Below are positions 1 through 8,469 of a stretch of 11,488 nt of DNA, in pieces; the first letter of the stretch is position 1; the number at the start of each line of letters is the position of its first letter. This stretch comes from Jimgerdemannia flammicorona (Eukaryota; Mucoromycota; Endogonomycetes; Endogonales; Endogonaceae), in contig RBNI01006308.1 of the NCBI GenBank assembly GCA_003990745.1, positions 1 through 11,488 on the forward strand. The letters run 5' to 3'. The position numbers were made by a program, and so were the translations under genes. The notes beneath the pieces were generated by a model that saw nothing but the letters and a program-made list of their open reading frames with translations, was not told where the DNA came from and did no database searches.

Positions 1-687
1 GGAGCAGCATCCGGTGCTGTGCCGAAGGGCATACGTCACACCTAGAACGTGCCAATGATCGACGATCTGTAGTAGTGACCACAATGGGTATGGTTATGTG
101 TAGCGCAGATGGATGCGGACGAACGTAGGTAACGCCAAATGATGATTTTCACCCATATGAGATGCCAATGCTCAAGAACAAATACGGGTGCGAAACTGAT
201 GGTCTGGAAGCGTTTGCACAACTCTATGGGTTACATCGTAGACTGCTAGGTGATACCCTGTGACTCTTGCCTGGAGCAGCATCCGGTGCTGTGCCGAAGG
301 GCATACGTCACACCTAGAACGTGTCAATGATTGACGATCTGTAGTAGTGACCACAATGGGTATGGTTATGTGTAGCGCAGATGGATGCGGACGAACGTAA
401 GTAACGCCAAATGATGATTTTCACCCATATGAGATGCCAAATCTCAAGAACAAATACGGGTGCGAAACTGATGGTCTGGAAGCGTTTGCACAACTCTATG
501 GGTTACATCGTAGACTGCTAGGTGATACCCTGTGACCCTTGCCTGGAGCAGTATCGGGTGCTGTGCCGAAGGGCAGCCGTCATACCTAGAACGTGCCAAA
601 GATCGACAATCTGTAGAAGTGACCAGTAATAGGTATGGTCGTGTGTAGCGCAGATGAATTTTGGGAATGCTAAAGCCAAATGATGAC
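1..687. repeat. 272-bp tandem repeat, about 2.5 copies
   Basis: Units start at 1, 273 and 545, each with GGAGCAG. The first two are full length (272 bp) and differ at about six positions, roughly 98% identity. The third is diverged and loses similarity near 687. Base composition is normal and CpG is kept (for example GATCGACGATC in unit 1), unlike most of the window. The period is not a multiple of three and no reading frame spans the units, so coding is unlikely. The array already starts in phase at base 1 and probably continues beyond the window. It resembles a minisatellite or satellite block; no known family is recognised. Confidence 0.95.
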
Positions 688-860
688 GCCTTTGATGAGG
701 AAATAATATACTCAATATGATAGTATCTTATGGCTCTTCATAGCAAATCCAAAATTATGTATTTACTTTTTGCATAAATAAAATCTCTTCTGCATCGAAA
801 ACTCCCAGCCATTAGGTTACCATACCATCTTCACAACGTTGCCCTGGTATTGATCAAAGG
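688..860. other. Spacer without a gene
   Basis: This is mixed-composition DNA between the tandem array and the copia LTR. No reading frame, RNA gene or repeat is visible. The last five bases, AAAGG, are the candidate left target-site duplication of the copia element. Confidence 0.6.
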
Positions 861-1013
861 TGTTGTGGAATACTTGGAAAGAGTGGAGAGAAGAAAGAGC
901 CGCAGTTGTTTATTGATAGCTTACGCGCTTTTACGTGTATTGATGACGTTTACAGTGATGACGTAGTCAAGCTGCGCCACCATATATCAAGTTGCTATAA
1001 CGAAGATATTTCA
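861..1013 (-). repeat. Copia 3' LTR, almost unmutated
   Basis: This 153-bp LTR runs TG...CA and aligns end to end with 8470-8624. It retains about eight CpG sites, whereas the partner has none. Of about 34 substitutions between the two, about 29 are G or C here and A or T there, so this copy preserves the pre-RIP sequence. Its position just beyond the pol 3' end, with pol on the minus strand, makes it the 3' LTR. Confidence 0.9.
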
Positions 1014-1028
1014 ATACTCCTGCTGAAA
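1014..1028 (-). other. Candidate polypurine tract
   Basis: Read on the minus strand, AGCAGGAGTAT lies directly before the 3' LTR start. That is where the plus-strand primer (polypurine tract) of an LTR retrotransposon should be. The run is purine-rich but short, so the call rests mainly on position. Confidence 0.4.
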
Positions 1029-1274
1029 GAGATATGTCCCAGAATATGCAAATAAAAGACTAACTAAACATGACCAACTGGATGCTATCTAGATGATCGA
1101 AAAAGGTCAAAATTCTCATAAAAGATTGGTAATCCTGAGCATTGTTATTAAAGGATCATCTATAATATAAATCTAGGTCTATTTACAAATGAAGGAATAT
1201 AAGCAATATTGATAGATGTATGCAAGATACAGTGAGAGGCTTTTAGTACTTCAAAAAACTTCCTATTATTGTCA

Positions 1275-1894
1275 TATTGTTATTATTACTTTTACTTGCT
1301 ATTGCTGATATATAGTTCTCATTAGTATAGAGTTATCTATAAGTTCTATTTCTTATATATATAAGTCAAACTTTATCTTTGAAAAAGCTTTAGTCAAAAT
1401 CTGTCATCATATACTCTATCAGGGTATATTTGAGATATATTACTATTTTTTATATATTTATATATAAAATAATGCTATATGTCAATGTACTTTATTTTAG
1501 TATTGTATATATGGTTTTTTACTATTAGTAATCATAGATTGATTGTCTTATTAGAGTAGTATAGAGTACTATTGATAATATTCTAACTTCTTTAGCAGTT
1601 CTCAAAGCTATATAGCTTCCTTAGTTACTATAGATAATGCTTGGTACTCTGCTTGTATATATAGATGATATTATTACTAAAGATTACTTATGAGTTTATT
1701 ATAAAATAACTTTGTTTTTGCTAATTTTAAAGAGGTATTCAATATAGAGTACTGATTGTTGATATCTTCAGCCCAGTCTATATTATATATATCAGATAAT
1801 CTTATAGCACAATTACTTGATCTTTATTATTACTATTTAAATATAGTATATGGTATATTATATTTTTGATATATCTTAAAATGTACTTGATTAC
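1275..1894 (-). pseudogene. Copia pol, RNase H segment (3' end of pol)
   Basis: RNase H cleaves the RNA strand of the RNA-DNA hybrid during reverse transcription. In order on the minus strand: VIKYILRYIKN at the right edge, DWAED at 1764-1778 (first catalytic Asp region), QAEYQALSIVTKEAI at 1611-1655 (catalytic Glu region), DNQSMI around 1533-1550, and ILTKAFSKIKF near 1375-1400, matching the family ADxLTKxL ending. Stops and frame shifts separate these blocks. The upstream part of pol continues at 3927 because insertion A splits the gene within the motif HWTVIKYILRY. It is non-functional. Confidence 0.88.
1890..1894. repeat. Left target-site duplication of insertion A (ATTAC)
   Basis: ATTAC here matches 3927-3931. 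Removing the insertion and one copy joins the copia reading frame into an uninterrupted copia motif on the minus strand (SH, decayed W, TVIKYILRY). That confirms the breakpoint independently. The match extends by chance to eight bases (ATTACTGT). Confidence 0.88.
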
Positions 1895-1972
1895 TGTAAG
1901 CACACAACCTCCAAGCCACAGAAATCACATGCGATCCCTGAACAAATCTGGGAATCATCTGCAAGATCACGA

Positions 1973-2034
1973 AGCTGAGTCAAACAGAAGTCACAGTGCA
2001 CAAAGCTGAGTCAATACCAAGTCACGAAATACAA
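1973..2034 (+). promoter_or_regulatory. Two 31-bp direct repeats carrying bZIP-type sites
   Basis: AAGCTGAGTCAA occurs at 1973-1984 and again at 2004-2015, each followed by an AAGTCAC block, giving a unit of 31 bp. Each unit contains TGAGTCA (1976-1982 and 2007-2013), the consensus bound by Gcn4/CPC1/AP-1-type bZIP factors. They lie 60-100 bp upstream of the TATA box at 2076. A regulatory role is inferred from motif and position. Confidence 0.5.
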
Positions 2035-2075
2035 GATTCACACAAATAGAATCTTACCAATCCAGAACAAATGCA

Positions 2076-2081
2076 TATATA
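2076..2081 (+). promoter_or_regulatory. Candidate TATA box of the insertion A gene
   Basis: TATATA lies 70 bp before the ATG at 2151. It is followed by an A/C-rich, G-poor leader typical of fungal 5' untranslated regions. The start has a favourable context (CAAACATGAC). No intervening ATG is seen between the box and that start. Confidence 0.5.
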
Positions 2082-2150
2082 CCCAGCCCCGAGACGTGTC
2101 GAAACAGAGAACCAAAACAAACAACATCCACAACTTCCAAACACACAAAC

Positions 2151-3248
2151 ATGACTACTAAGATCTACAACCGTATCCGCGCTAACATTTGGAATGCCAT
2201 TGTCAACCGAGCCACACCCCCTCTGCCCCTTATGAATATCTACAGTCAAGCACCTCTCTACTTCGTGGAAGCCTGATGGAACACCCTGAACATGCTTAAC
2301 GAGGCCCACCGGATCGGACAAATCTCAAGCTACTACCAGATCGGCCGCCTCCTAGAAGACATGATTGACCACCACCATGATACAGACATTACTCAGATGT
2401 CTCAACACCAGAAGCTTATCACCTGCAAACACCGAGAACTCTTCTATGAGTACAGCACCTTTATTCCCTGCTTCCGAGTTACTATCAGCGAAATGGTTGC
2501 TACCCTGTCCTATGGCCAAATCGACGACATGATACAAGAACTCAACCACAAGTATCTTGAGTATGTTGTAACCACAGACAGAACCTTCTCGCACCCCGAC
2601 GATCATATCCTGCAAATGCCCCAAGTTGGATATGCTATGAAGGACATCTACGATATAATTAACTTTGACAAATATGAAGCAGAAGACAATGATCCTTCCG
2701 ATGCCGACATGACCTCAAGCCAAGAATCTCTTCCAACTCTGATCACACCGCCAACTCTGCCGATGAACTTACAACAGTTCATAACCACATACAAGACCTA
2801 TTGGGACAATGACCACTGGCACGAATACCAACCTGCATTCACCCCCGACTACTTCAACTACAATGAAGAGACCGGAGAACACAACCTGTACCTTCAGACA
2901 ACCCTCGAGATTGAACCAACCACTCCACCACCTGAGTACGAGCGACATGAACCATGACTGCCAGCATACTATAATCCCATGACTCATAGTGCTATAACCT
3001 ACAGAAGGTACGCAGACAGCGAATCTGATGAAAACGAAGACGATGCACCACTTCTTCATCCACCAACACCTTATCCAGCATATGAGACAGATGATGCTAT
3101 CCTGTGGGACGAAGATGAAGTTCCAATATATTATTATCTGAGTGAATAAGGAGGAGTAATCCACGAACCACTCTTCCTAGACGACTACTTCTTCAGAGAT
3201 GAAGCAATTGATGGTGATGTTATCGAAGACTACCCAGACAGCGTCTAA
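2151..3248 (+). pseudogene. Acidic protein of unknown function in insertion A, three in-frame stops
   Basis: One frame runs from ATG 2151 to TAA 3246-3248, 366 codons including the stop. It is broken at codon 42 (TGA 2274-2276), codon 269 (TGA 2955-2957) and codon 333 (TAA 3147-3149). Codons 48-268 form the longest open stretch. Each stop is one C-to-T or G-to-A step from a sense codon (Trp or Arg; Arg or Trp; Gln), so few mutations killed it. The N-terminal two thirds look globular and helix-rich with many His, Tyr and Met residues, and contain LITCKHRELFYEY and LNHKYLEYVVTTDRTF. The last third is rich in Asp, Glu, Pro and Tyr, including DSESDENEDD, and looks disordered. There is no signal peptide, membrane segment, zinc knuckle or polymerase motif. 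It has its own TATA box and lies inside the putative U3, so it may be an accessory retroelement gene. I do not recognise the family. Confidence 0.6.
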
Positions 3249-3926
3249 ACCTATAAATAGATTAGCAGTCATAGTATAGTTAGATTAGCCTTGTACGACG
3301 TGACTGTGAACTGACTCAGCAGTCAGACGATCTCTTGACATGTCAGATCACACTTGTACTATGTGACTACATTCCAACTCAGCAAAGCACTTAGTGCTAC
3401 ACTCACATTAGCATAGTCCAGATAGCCCCTCACTAGTATAAATACTCTCTCCCCCAGACCTCAGAATCTCAGACCTGAACAATCCGAACACAACTCCTGA
3501 GCACTTCCCCACAAATACTCCTTCACACAACTACTCCTAGTATAGCAATATCATAAATAGCGAATAAACCTATTTAATAACCCACAAACCACTCTTAAGT
3601 AAATCCGCTCCCCGTTAGGTCCTACTCCTAACCCCATCACAAAATTTCCTAATTGGGTATTGTCTGCAGCGATACGCCAATTCAACTAAGCTGGTCTTAG
3701 TTTCTTGAACTTCCTGAAATATGGAAAATCCTGAACATCCAGAATTAGTCTGAAAAAGGACTTTGGTTGAGACGTCAATCTGATCTTGAAATCAATAAGT
3801 GTAGAGGACGTACTCCATATGAAATTGATCTTGACCATAAGAAAACGGTCTTTCAGAATATCTAGAACTTCTAGAAAACCCTTCCAGAACTACGTAACGG
3901 TTACCCTAAAAAGCAACCCTCTTACA
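3249..3926 (+). promoter_or_regulatory. LTR-like promoter, R and U5 region of insertion A
   Basis: After the gene comes TATAAATA at 3437-3444, followed by a pyrimidine-rich stretch (CTCTCTCCCCC) suited to transcription start. AATAAA lies at 3563-3568. Upstream are the bZIP-type site TGACTCA (3312-3318) inside a 6-bp inverted repeat (3311-3326) and the palindrome TGACATGTCA (3336-3345). Downstream is a stem-loop at 3651-3682 and four TTCnnGAA motifs (3702, 3711, 3869, 3882). No reading frame of note is present. The TATA-then-AATAAA order is what an LTR needs for start and end of a terminally redundant transcript; this is inference from order and spacing. Confidence 0.5.
3651..3682. other. Stem-loop
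   Basis: AATTGGGTAT (3651-3660) pairs with ATACGCCAATT (3672-3682) with one bulged base, giving a 10-bp stem. The 11-nt loop contains CTGCAG. It lies in the putative R/U5 of insertion A, where it would be present in the transcript. Confidence 0.6.
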
Positions 3927-3931
3927 ATTAC
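3927..3931. repeat. Right target-site duplication of insertion A (ATTAC)
   Basis: This is identical to 1890-1894 and lies immediately after the CTTACA end of insertion A. Copia RT sequence on the minus strand resumes here. Confidence 0.88.
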
Positions 3932-4370
3932 TGTCTAATGTGATTATTATAATAGGATGAGTATTGTACTACTTTGTTGAGTATATATAATATATTAAGT
4001 CTTATTCTAAGTATGAGATATATAAGTGATCTCACAGTTTATTAATAGGAGATATTATTATTATTAGATATATTGTCAGACTTCTTTAACCTCATAGATA
4101 TCTCTATAGATATTTCAATAGATTTGCTTATGCTGAGTTATTTAAGTATAGTATAAATATATGTAATTTGTAATAGATATATAGCTCATTTACACCTATC
4201 ACATATAATCAATATTCTAAGAAAATCAGACATATTATCCATGTCTATCATTTTAAATTTCTAGCATAGTGGTCATTATTACATTGTTAATCTTACTCAT
4301 TATCCTAACTAAAATAATATTATCTATCCAAATTCCTAGGTATACTATTTCTGAGAATGTATACCAGGTA

Positions 4371-4388
4371 TATATATATATATATATT
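4371..4388. repeat. TA dinucleotide run
   Basis: A run of TA repeats lies inside the decayed RT, just upstream (in the sense of pol) of the YVDD-equivalent. It probably arose from RIP and slippage. Confidence 0.7.
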
Positions 4389-4625
4389 AGCTATACAATG
4401 TATAAATTTATTATTCTAGAGATATTTATCAATTTTTTGATTCTATTGTCTTACTGCTTGTTTAATATTATAGAGACCTTTATATAATTTGTATATAAGC
4501 TTATTTCTATTATTGTATAGTTTATATTCTTATAGTTGATAGACATATAGCTTTATATTTATATCACTATTCAAGAAGGCTGTCTTAATAACTATTTGAT
4601 AGATTTAATAGTTTTTTTTATTATA

Positions 4626-4645
4626 TTTTATTTTATTTTATTTTA
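4626..4645. repeat. TTTTA microsatellite
   Basis: Four perfect TTTTA units lie inside the RT pseudogene, in the linker between DETFSPV and KGLYNIKQA. That stretch should encode the QMDVKTAF-type block of RT, which I cannot read here. Confidence 0.75.
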
Positions 4646-4759
4646 TTGAGATTTTATAGTTATATTTGGCTCTAATTTTAAGAAGTATTCTAAGTAAAGT
4701 AAGCTTGAATACTGGGGAAAAGGTCTCATCATAGTTTATGCTATATCCTTGTAAATACT

Positions 4760-4768
4760 CCTTTACTA

Positions 4769-4774
<6 letters not shown>
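4760..4774. repeat. Left target-site duplication of insertion B
   Basis: CCTTTACTACAAATT is identical to 5333-5347. Its last two bases merge with the poly(T) run. Rejoining the flanks places SKWVYKIKYK of the copia RT before FVVKEYLQ, as in the family, apart from a small frame slip. Confidence 0.92.
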
Positions 4775-4805
<31 letters not shown>

Positions 4806-5332
4806 GTCACTTGGACTCCGCCATTTATTACCAGTCTATAGTTAAATATACAGTCTTCCACCTACTATCCAATCCCTATGGGAGGGTCTCACCCCACCCC
4901 AATCCCAGTAAAGGCCACTTTCTCCCCAATAACGCTTACCCTTCCCCCACTCTGCCTACAAATTTTCTCCACCAGATTACATCTCTGACCCTTCTGTATC
5001 CCCCAACCAAGCCACCAGCCCATCAAGGTATCCTCTATAAGACTCTGCCACCGCCTCAGCCAGACCTCCAGGCCCAGTCTCCTCCCCTCCTCGAAAACAA
5101 ATAGCCAGTATCTGGCCAACCCTACCCAAATGGCCAGTGCTCAGCCAAGCGTGAGCCACTCCTTTCCCACCCCCCCCACCAGTCTGTCGCTCAAGTCCTC
5201 CCACCACCCCCGTATACCAGAAACCCTGCCCCTCACCTCCAAAAGGTTCTCTACAGATTGCCAAAAGCTACTAAGTACCTCACACTCCCCTAACCAATGT
5301 TCTGGCGTCTGTACGTAACCCCCTTCCTGACC
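4773..5332 (-). mobile_element. Insertion B: poly(A)-tailed non-LTR retroposon (LINE fragment or SINE)
   Basis: A 30-nt poly(T) run at 4773-4802 is the tail of a minus-strand element of about 530 bp. On that strand AATAAA occurs about 20 nt before the tail, as in a polyadenylated transcript. A perfect 15-bp duplication (4760-4774, 5333-5347) flanks it, typical of target-primed reverse transcription. The body is GC-normal, G-rich on the element strand, and keeps about nine CpG, so it is not RIP-mutated. Short open frames exist on both strands, but none shows an endonuclease, RT or zinc-knuckle motif. I see no convincing pol III A or B box at the 5' end. A 5'-truncated LINE is the likelier reading; a SINE or a processed transcript of a host gene is possible. 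Confidence 0.8.
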
Positions 5333-5347
5333 CCTTTACTACAAATT
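5333..5347. repeat. Right target-site duplication of insertion B
   Basis: This is identical to 4760-4774. Copia RT sequence resumes immediately to the right, reading on the minus strand. Confidence 0.92.
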
Positions 5348-7480
5348 GAGTATTATACTACTCTATCTTTATACTTAATCTTATAGACCCATTTTGATCC
5401 TATAGCTAGTCTATTTAACAGAAGAGAGACTAGATCCCAGATATCATTCTTGATGAGTGAATCATATTCTTTATTCATAGCCTTTTTCTACTCTTTCTTA
5501 TCATCTGAGTATATGGCTTCATCTAATATACTGGCTCACTAATTATTGCTATATATACATATATACTCACAAATATAGTTCATATGATATCTATAATAGG
5601 ATGTCTTAGGCTGGTCCCAATAACCTTCTAAATCCACTTTGACTTCATTTTGTAGTCTAGATTTCCACTTTTTCTTACTTTTTGAAGATATATCCTAATT
5701 ATTGTTCTCATCTATAATTTCTATAATTCTTAGCCTTAATAGCCTTATTGAGATATGTATATATAGATTACACTAGCACTAATATAGGTACTAGAGATAT
5801 CTTTATCATTGAAATAGATATTACTGACTATACTATTAGGTTGGTCAAGATAGGAATTTTTATATGAATTTTCTACTTTTTGATATCATTGAACTAAATA
5901 TTATAAGAGATAACTATATAGTACTTCTGTGGATTATATAATCTATACACTACTCTGTCATATCCAAGAAATATATACTTATCTATCTTAGGCTTTAATT
6001 TGCCTTTATTACTGTCTTTATATAGAATATAAGCCTTATGTTCAAATATCTATAAGTATAAAATATCTGGCTTGGCTCTACTCTATAATTTCTCAGAAAT
6101 AAGATCACTGTCATTTTTAGATTATTGATTATTCCTAGATTGTTAATTATTTCTAGATTTTTATTTGTTCCTAAATTGATAATTACTAAAGCTGTCAAAT
6201 CTATCAGAATTCTTACTTAAAGCTTAAGAAATATAATAATTTCAGATATATACTACTATATTCACTACTTTAGTCCAAAAGAAGTATAGTAAGCTAGCCA
6301 TATTTATTATCATTTGAGCTATCTCTACTATTGTTTGATTAAAGTATTCTATCATACCATTCTGTTTAGATATATAAAGAGTCATTATAAAGTACTAGAT
6401 ATCATACTTCTTCAAGAAGTATCTAAAGGCTTTATTGATATATTCCTTACCATTATCTAATTATATAGTCTATATCTTATATCTCATTTCATTTTCAATA
6501 GTTATCTTAAATTCTCAGAATTTTTAAATATATTATTTTTTATTATAAGTAAGTATATATAAGCTTTACAAGTATAATTATCAATAAAAGTAATAAAATA
6601 CTTCTTTTGAGTATGTTTTCATTTCTATAAGACTACAGATATCTATATATATTATGTTGAGAATACTAGCTGCTTACTTTGTCTATTCTTAAAAAGATCA
6701 CCAAGAAGCCTTATTTGTTATGTATTTATCACAAAAGAAATTCAGAGGTATATAGTCTAGTTATCCTCTTATCAAACTACTCCTTATCATTTATTCTAAG
6801 CTTGTCTTACTAATATGTCATAAGTATTTATATCATATATATATATCAGAGATCCTCTCTGGTTATAGTAGAATATGTAGATAATGTACCACTTAGTATG
6901 TATACTATTAATTATATATAGGTTCTTCTTTTTCAATAAATATATTAACTTTTTATTATTCTCTAGATTAATTACTATTATACTATTTGAGTATATATTT
7001 ATTCCTTTATCTCCTTAACCCATCATCTGGCCTATTGAGAAGAGATTCTTATCTAAATCTAGAGTATATAGTATATTCACAAAATTTTCTAAGGGTTTAT
7101 TAACTTTTTTATATTAATATATATATACTGATATTACTCTTGTATTGAGTATAGATGATGTTATTGTCACTTAATTTGATATGTATGGAATGCTTGAACT
7201 TCTCATATAGAGAATTACTTATATTATACTATCATATACTATATTATATCAGAATCTATAAGCCAGACTACTTTATTACATATATAAGTACTCAATATAT
7301 AGTGTATATTAGTATTGATACTTATATCTATATTTTCCATTAGTGTAAAAGTATTTTCTGAATTTACTTCTAAATCTTTCTCTATATATAAATACATTAC
7401 TGCTTCTGTAAAGAACAGACCTCTGCTATATATCTCTACTGCTTTTATTATTATTATTGATATTTATGATATTTAACTGT
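5348..7480 (-). pseudogene. Copia pol, protease, integrase and N-terminal RT
   Basis: Reading on the minus strand: protease near 7150-7268, where VWLIDSD replaces the family DSG because the Gly codon now reads GAT (7248-7250). Next comes FSIYEKFKHSIHIKLSDNN, a protease block also typical of copia. The integrase follows: the linker DLFKNRQSKQ, KYFITFIDNYT near 6571-6605, QNGMIEYFNQTI at about 6330-6364 and FFWTKVVN near 6275. KPKIDKYIFLGYDRVVYRL near 5945-5990 is the integrase C-terminal block. RT starts with SKWVYKIKYK at about 5371-5400. Frames shift and stops intervene throughout, and I see no CpG in the segment. The protein would process, integrate and copy the element; this copy cannot. 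Confidence 0.88.
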
Positions 7481-8449
7481 CTATATTGCTCTCTTTTTTT
7501 CTCTTTTTGTAGTTATAGTCTTACTTACAATATGTATAATTATTATAGTAAAAGTATTTACTGTCAAATTTGACTCATTGACTATTATGCTGACTATTGT
7601 ACTACTGATTTTACCCTCATTATTTATTTGGCTTGCCTTTGCCTCATCTACATACTCTGTAGAAGGCTTTCTCATTAGTATCCTCATTGGTATCATTATC
7701 TCTGAGCCTTGTTTTCTCATTTAAAAGACTCATAATAATATACTTATAATCTAATAATTTGCCAGATTTTCTCATAGTGATAATAACCATATTGTACACC
7801 TCAAGAAGCTTATATATAAGAGCCAAGACTTTATCTTTATCCTTAATAGTATCTGTTAGCATAGATATAAGAGTATTCACTTGATTCACTAGCTTGTTGA
7901 TACAGTTGGTATAGTCTCAGATACTCTTCTTAAACTTTATCCAGAGATTAAACAGTTGTGCTTTCAGGTAGAATCTATTTAATATAAATACTTATTGATA
8001 ATGATTCTATAAGATCTCTCAGGCTTTATTTATTATTATATGATAGTGAGTTTCATTTATATATTAGAAAGGGTAAATATAATCTCTCTTAGTACTCTAT
8101 GATTCTTTATAATATTATATTCAGTTATTTATATCTGTGGCTTTCAGTAGTCTCTCAGATCACATTCTTTTAAGAGATTCTTCATATAGTATATTTATAT
8201 GATATAATCCTTTCTATAAAAGATAAGAATTATTCTCTTTACTATTGTTATCATTGATGCTACTATAGAAATAGTCATAGTCATAACTATTATAATAGAT
8301 ATACTTATACTATTAGTATCTTTTTTAAGTCCTGTTTCACTTGTACTACTTGGTGAGCTTATATTTGACACACCTGATAATTGTGATATCTTCACATAGT
8401 ATAGTATATATATTAGATAGGTGTCTTTATCTTCATTATTTGCTTTCAC
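7481..8449 (-). pseudogene. Copia gag, decayed
   Basis: Gag forms the virus-like particle and binds RNA. On the minus strand the N-terminal part includes SQLSGVSNISSPSSTSETG near 8330-8390; the codon before it reads ATA (8387-8389), possibly a lost ATG start. The central part, 7644-7889, reads KVLALIYKLLEVYNMVI followed by LDYKYIIMSLLNEKTRLRD, which matches the pattern of the copia Gag (UBN2-type) domain ending. At 7495-7555 a zinc-knuckle-like block ends in a basic KKRKKRE run, but the expected Cys positions mostly read Tyr (TAT), which fits TGT to TAT. Several frames are needed to follow it, so it is broken. Confidence 0.75.
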
Positions 8450-8454
8450 TAATG

Positions 8455-8469
8455 GAGATTATAACCTTT
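8455..8469 (-). other. Primer-binding site region
   Basis: Directly inside the 5' LTR the minus strand reads AAAGGTTATAATCTC. The core GGTTAT matches the start of the primer-binding site of Drosophila copia, which pairs with an internal fragment of initiator Met tRNA. RIP obscures the rest. Identity of the tRNA is inference. Confidence 0.45.

Larger units (their letters stand above)
1895..3926 (+). mobile_element. Insertion A: 2.03-kb LTR-like element with an internal gene, probable solo LTR
   Basis: The segment starts TGTAAG and ends CTTACA, a 6-bp inverted end with the TG...CA signature of LTRs, and is flanked by the perfect 5-bp duplication ATTAC. Its composition is normal and CpG-containing, in sharp contrast to the copia DNA on both sides. 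No sequence at one end is repeated directly at the other, so it is not a two-LTR element. The order gene (2151-3248), TATA box (3437-3444), AATAAA (3563-3568), right end matches a U3-R-U5 arrangement read on the plus strand. A solo LTR left by LTR-LTR recombination is the simplest explanation. Alternatives are a non-autonomous LTR derivative or a DNA element with very short inverted ends. Confidence 0.7.
3927..4774 (-). pseudogene. Copia pol, C-terminal RT segment
   Basis: The reverse transcriptase fingers and palm are readable on the minus strand between the two nested insertions. GYSINYDETFSPV lies around 4711-4745, KGLYNIKQAVRQ near 4445-4485, and WIDNIILV at about 4305-4330. The family motif there is YVDD; the second catalytic Asp codon now reads AAT (4319-4321), a G-to-A change that removes a metal-binding residue. 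Near 3930-4000 the block that normally reads TRPDI...HW precedes the RNase H linker. Stops such as TAG after KQAVRQ fit decayed Trp or Gln codons. The frame is interrupted at 4774 by insertion B and at 3927 by insertion A. Confidence 0.88.

Noticed and set aside
1..687. CRISPR array
   Set aside because: The 272-bp head-to-tail units have no spacer structure, and the genome context is fungal.
2352..3164. Minus-strand open frames of 90 and 131 codons opposite the insertion A gene
   Set aside because: They are antisense shadows. The plus frame has an upstream TATA, an ATG in good context, and stop codons explained by single transitions; the minus frames have no such support.
3292..3641. A separate 350-bp LTR, TGTACG...ATCACA, followed by a primer-binding-like stretch
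   Set aside because: It looks like a fungal gypsy LTR in layout, but no target duplication flanks it and no gag follows. The larger TGTAAG...CTTACA unit has a verified ATTAC duplication, so I treat this as internal.
4269..4487. Plus-strand hydrophobic 72-codon frame resembling a membrane protein
   Set aside because: It is antisense to the copia RT YVDD region; hydrophobicity follows from AT-rich codons.
4811..5318. Plus-strand open frames of 97 and 62 codons and minus-strand frames of 76 and 95 codons in insertion B
   Set aside because: They reflect the strong C/G strand bias of the element. None shows a family motif, and the plus frames run against the direction given by the poly(A) tail.
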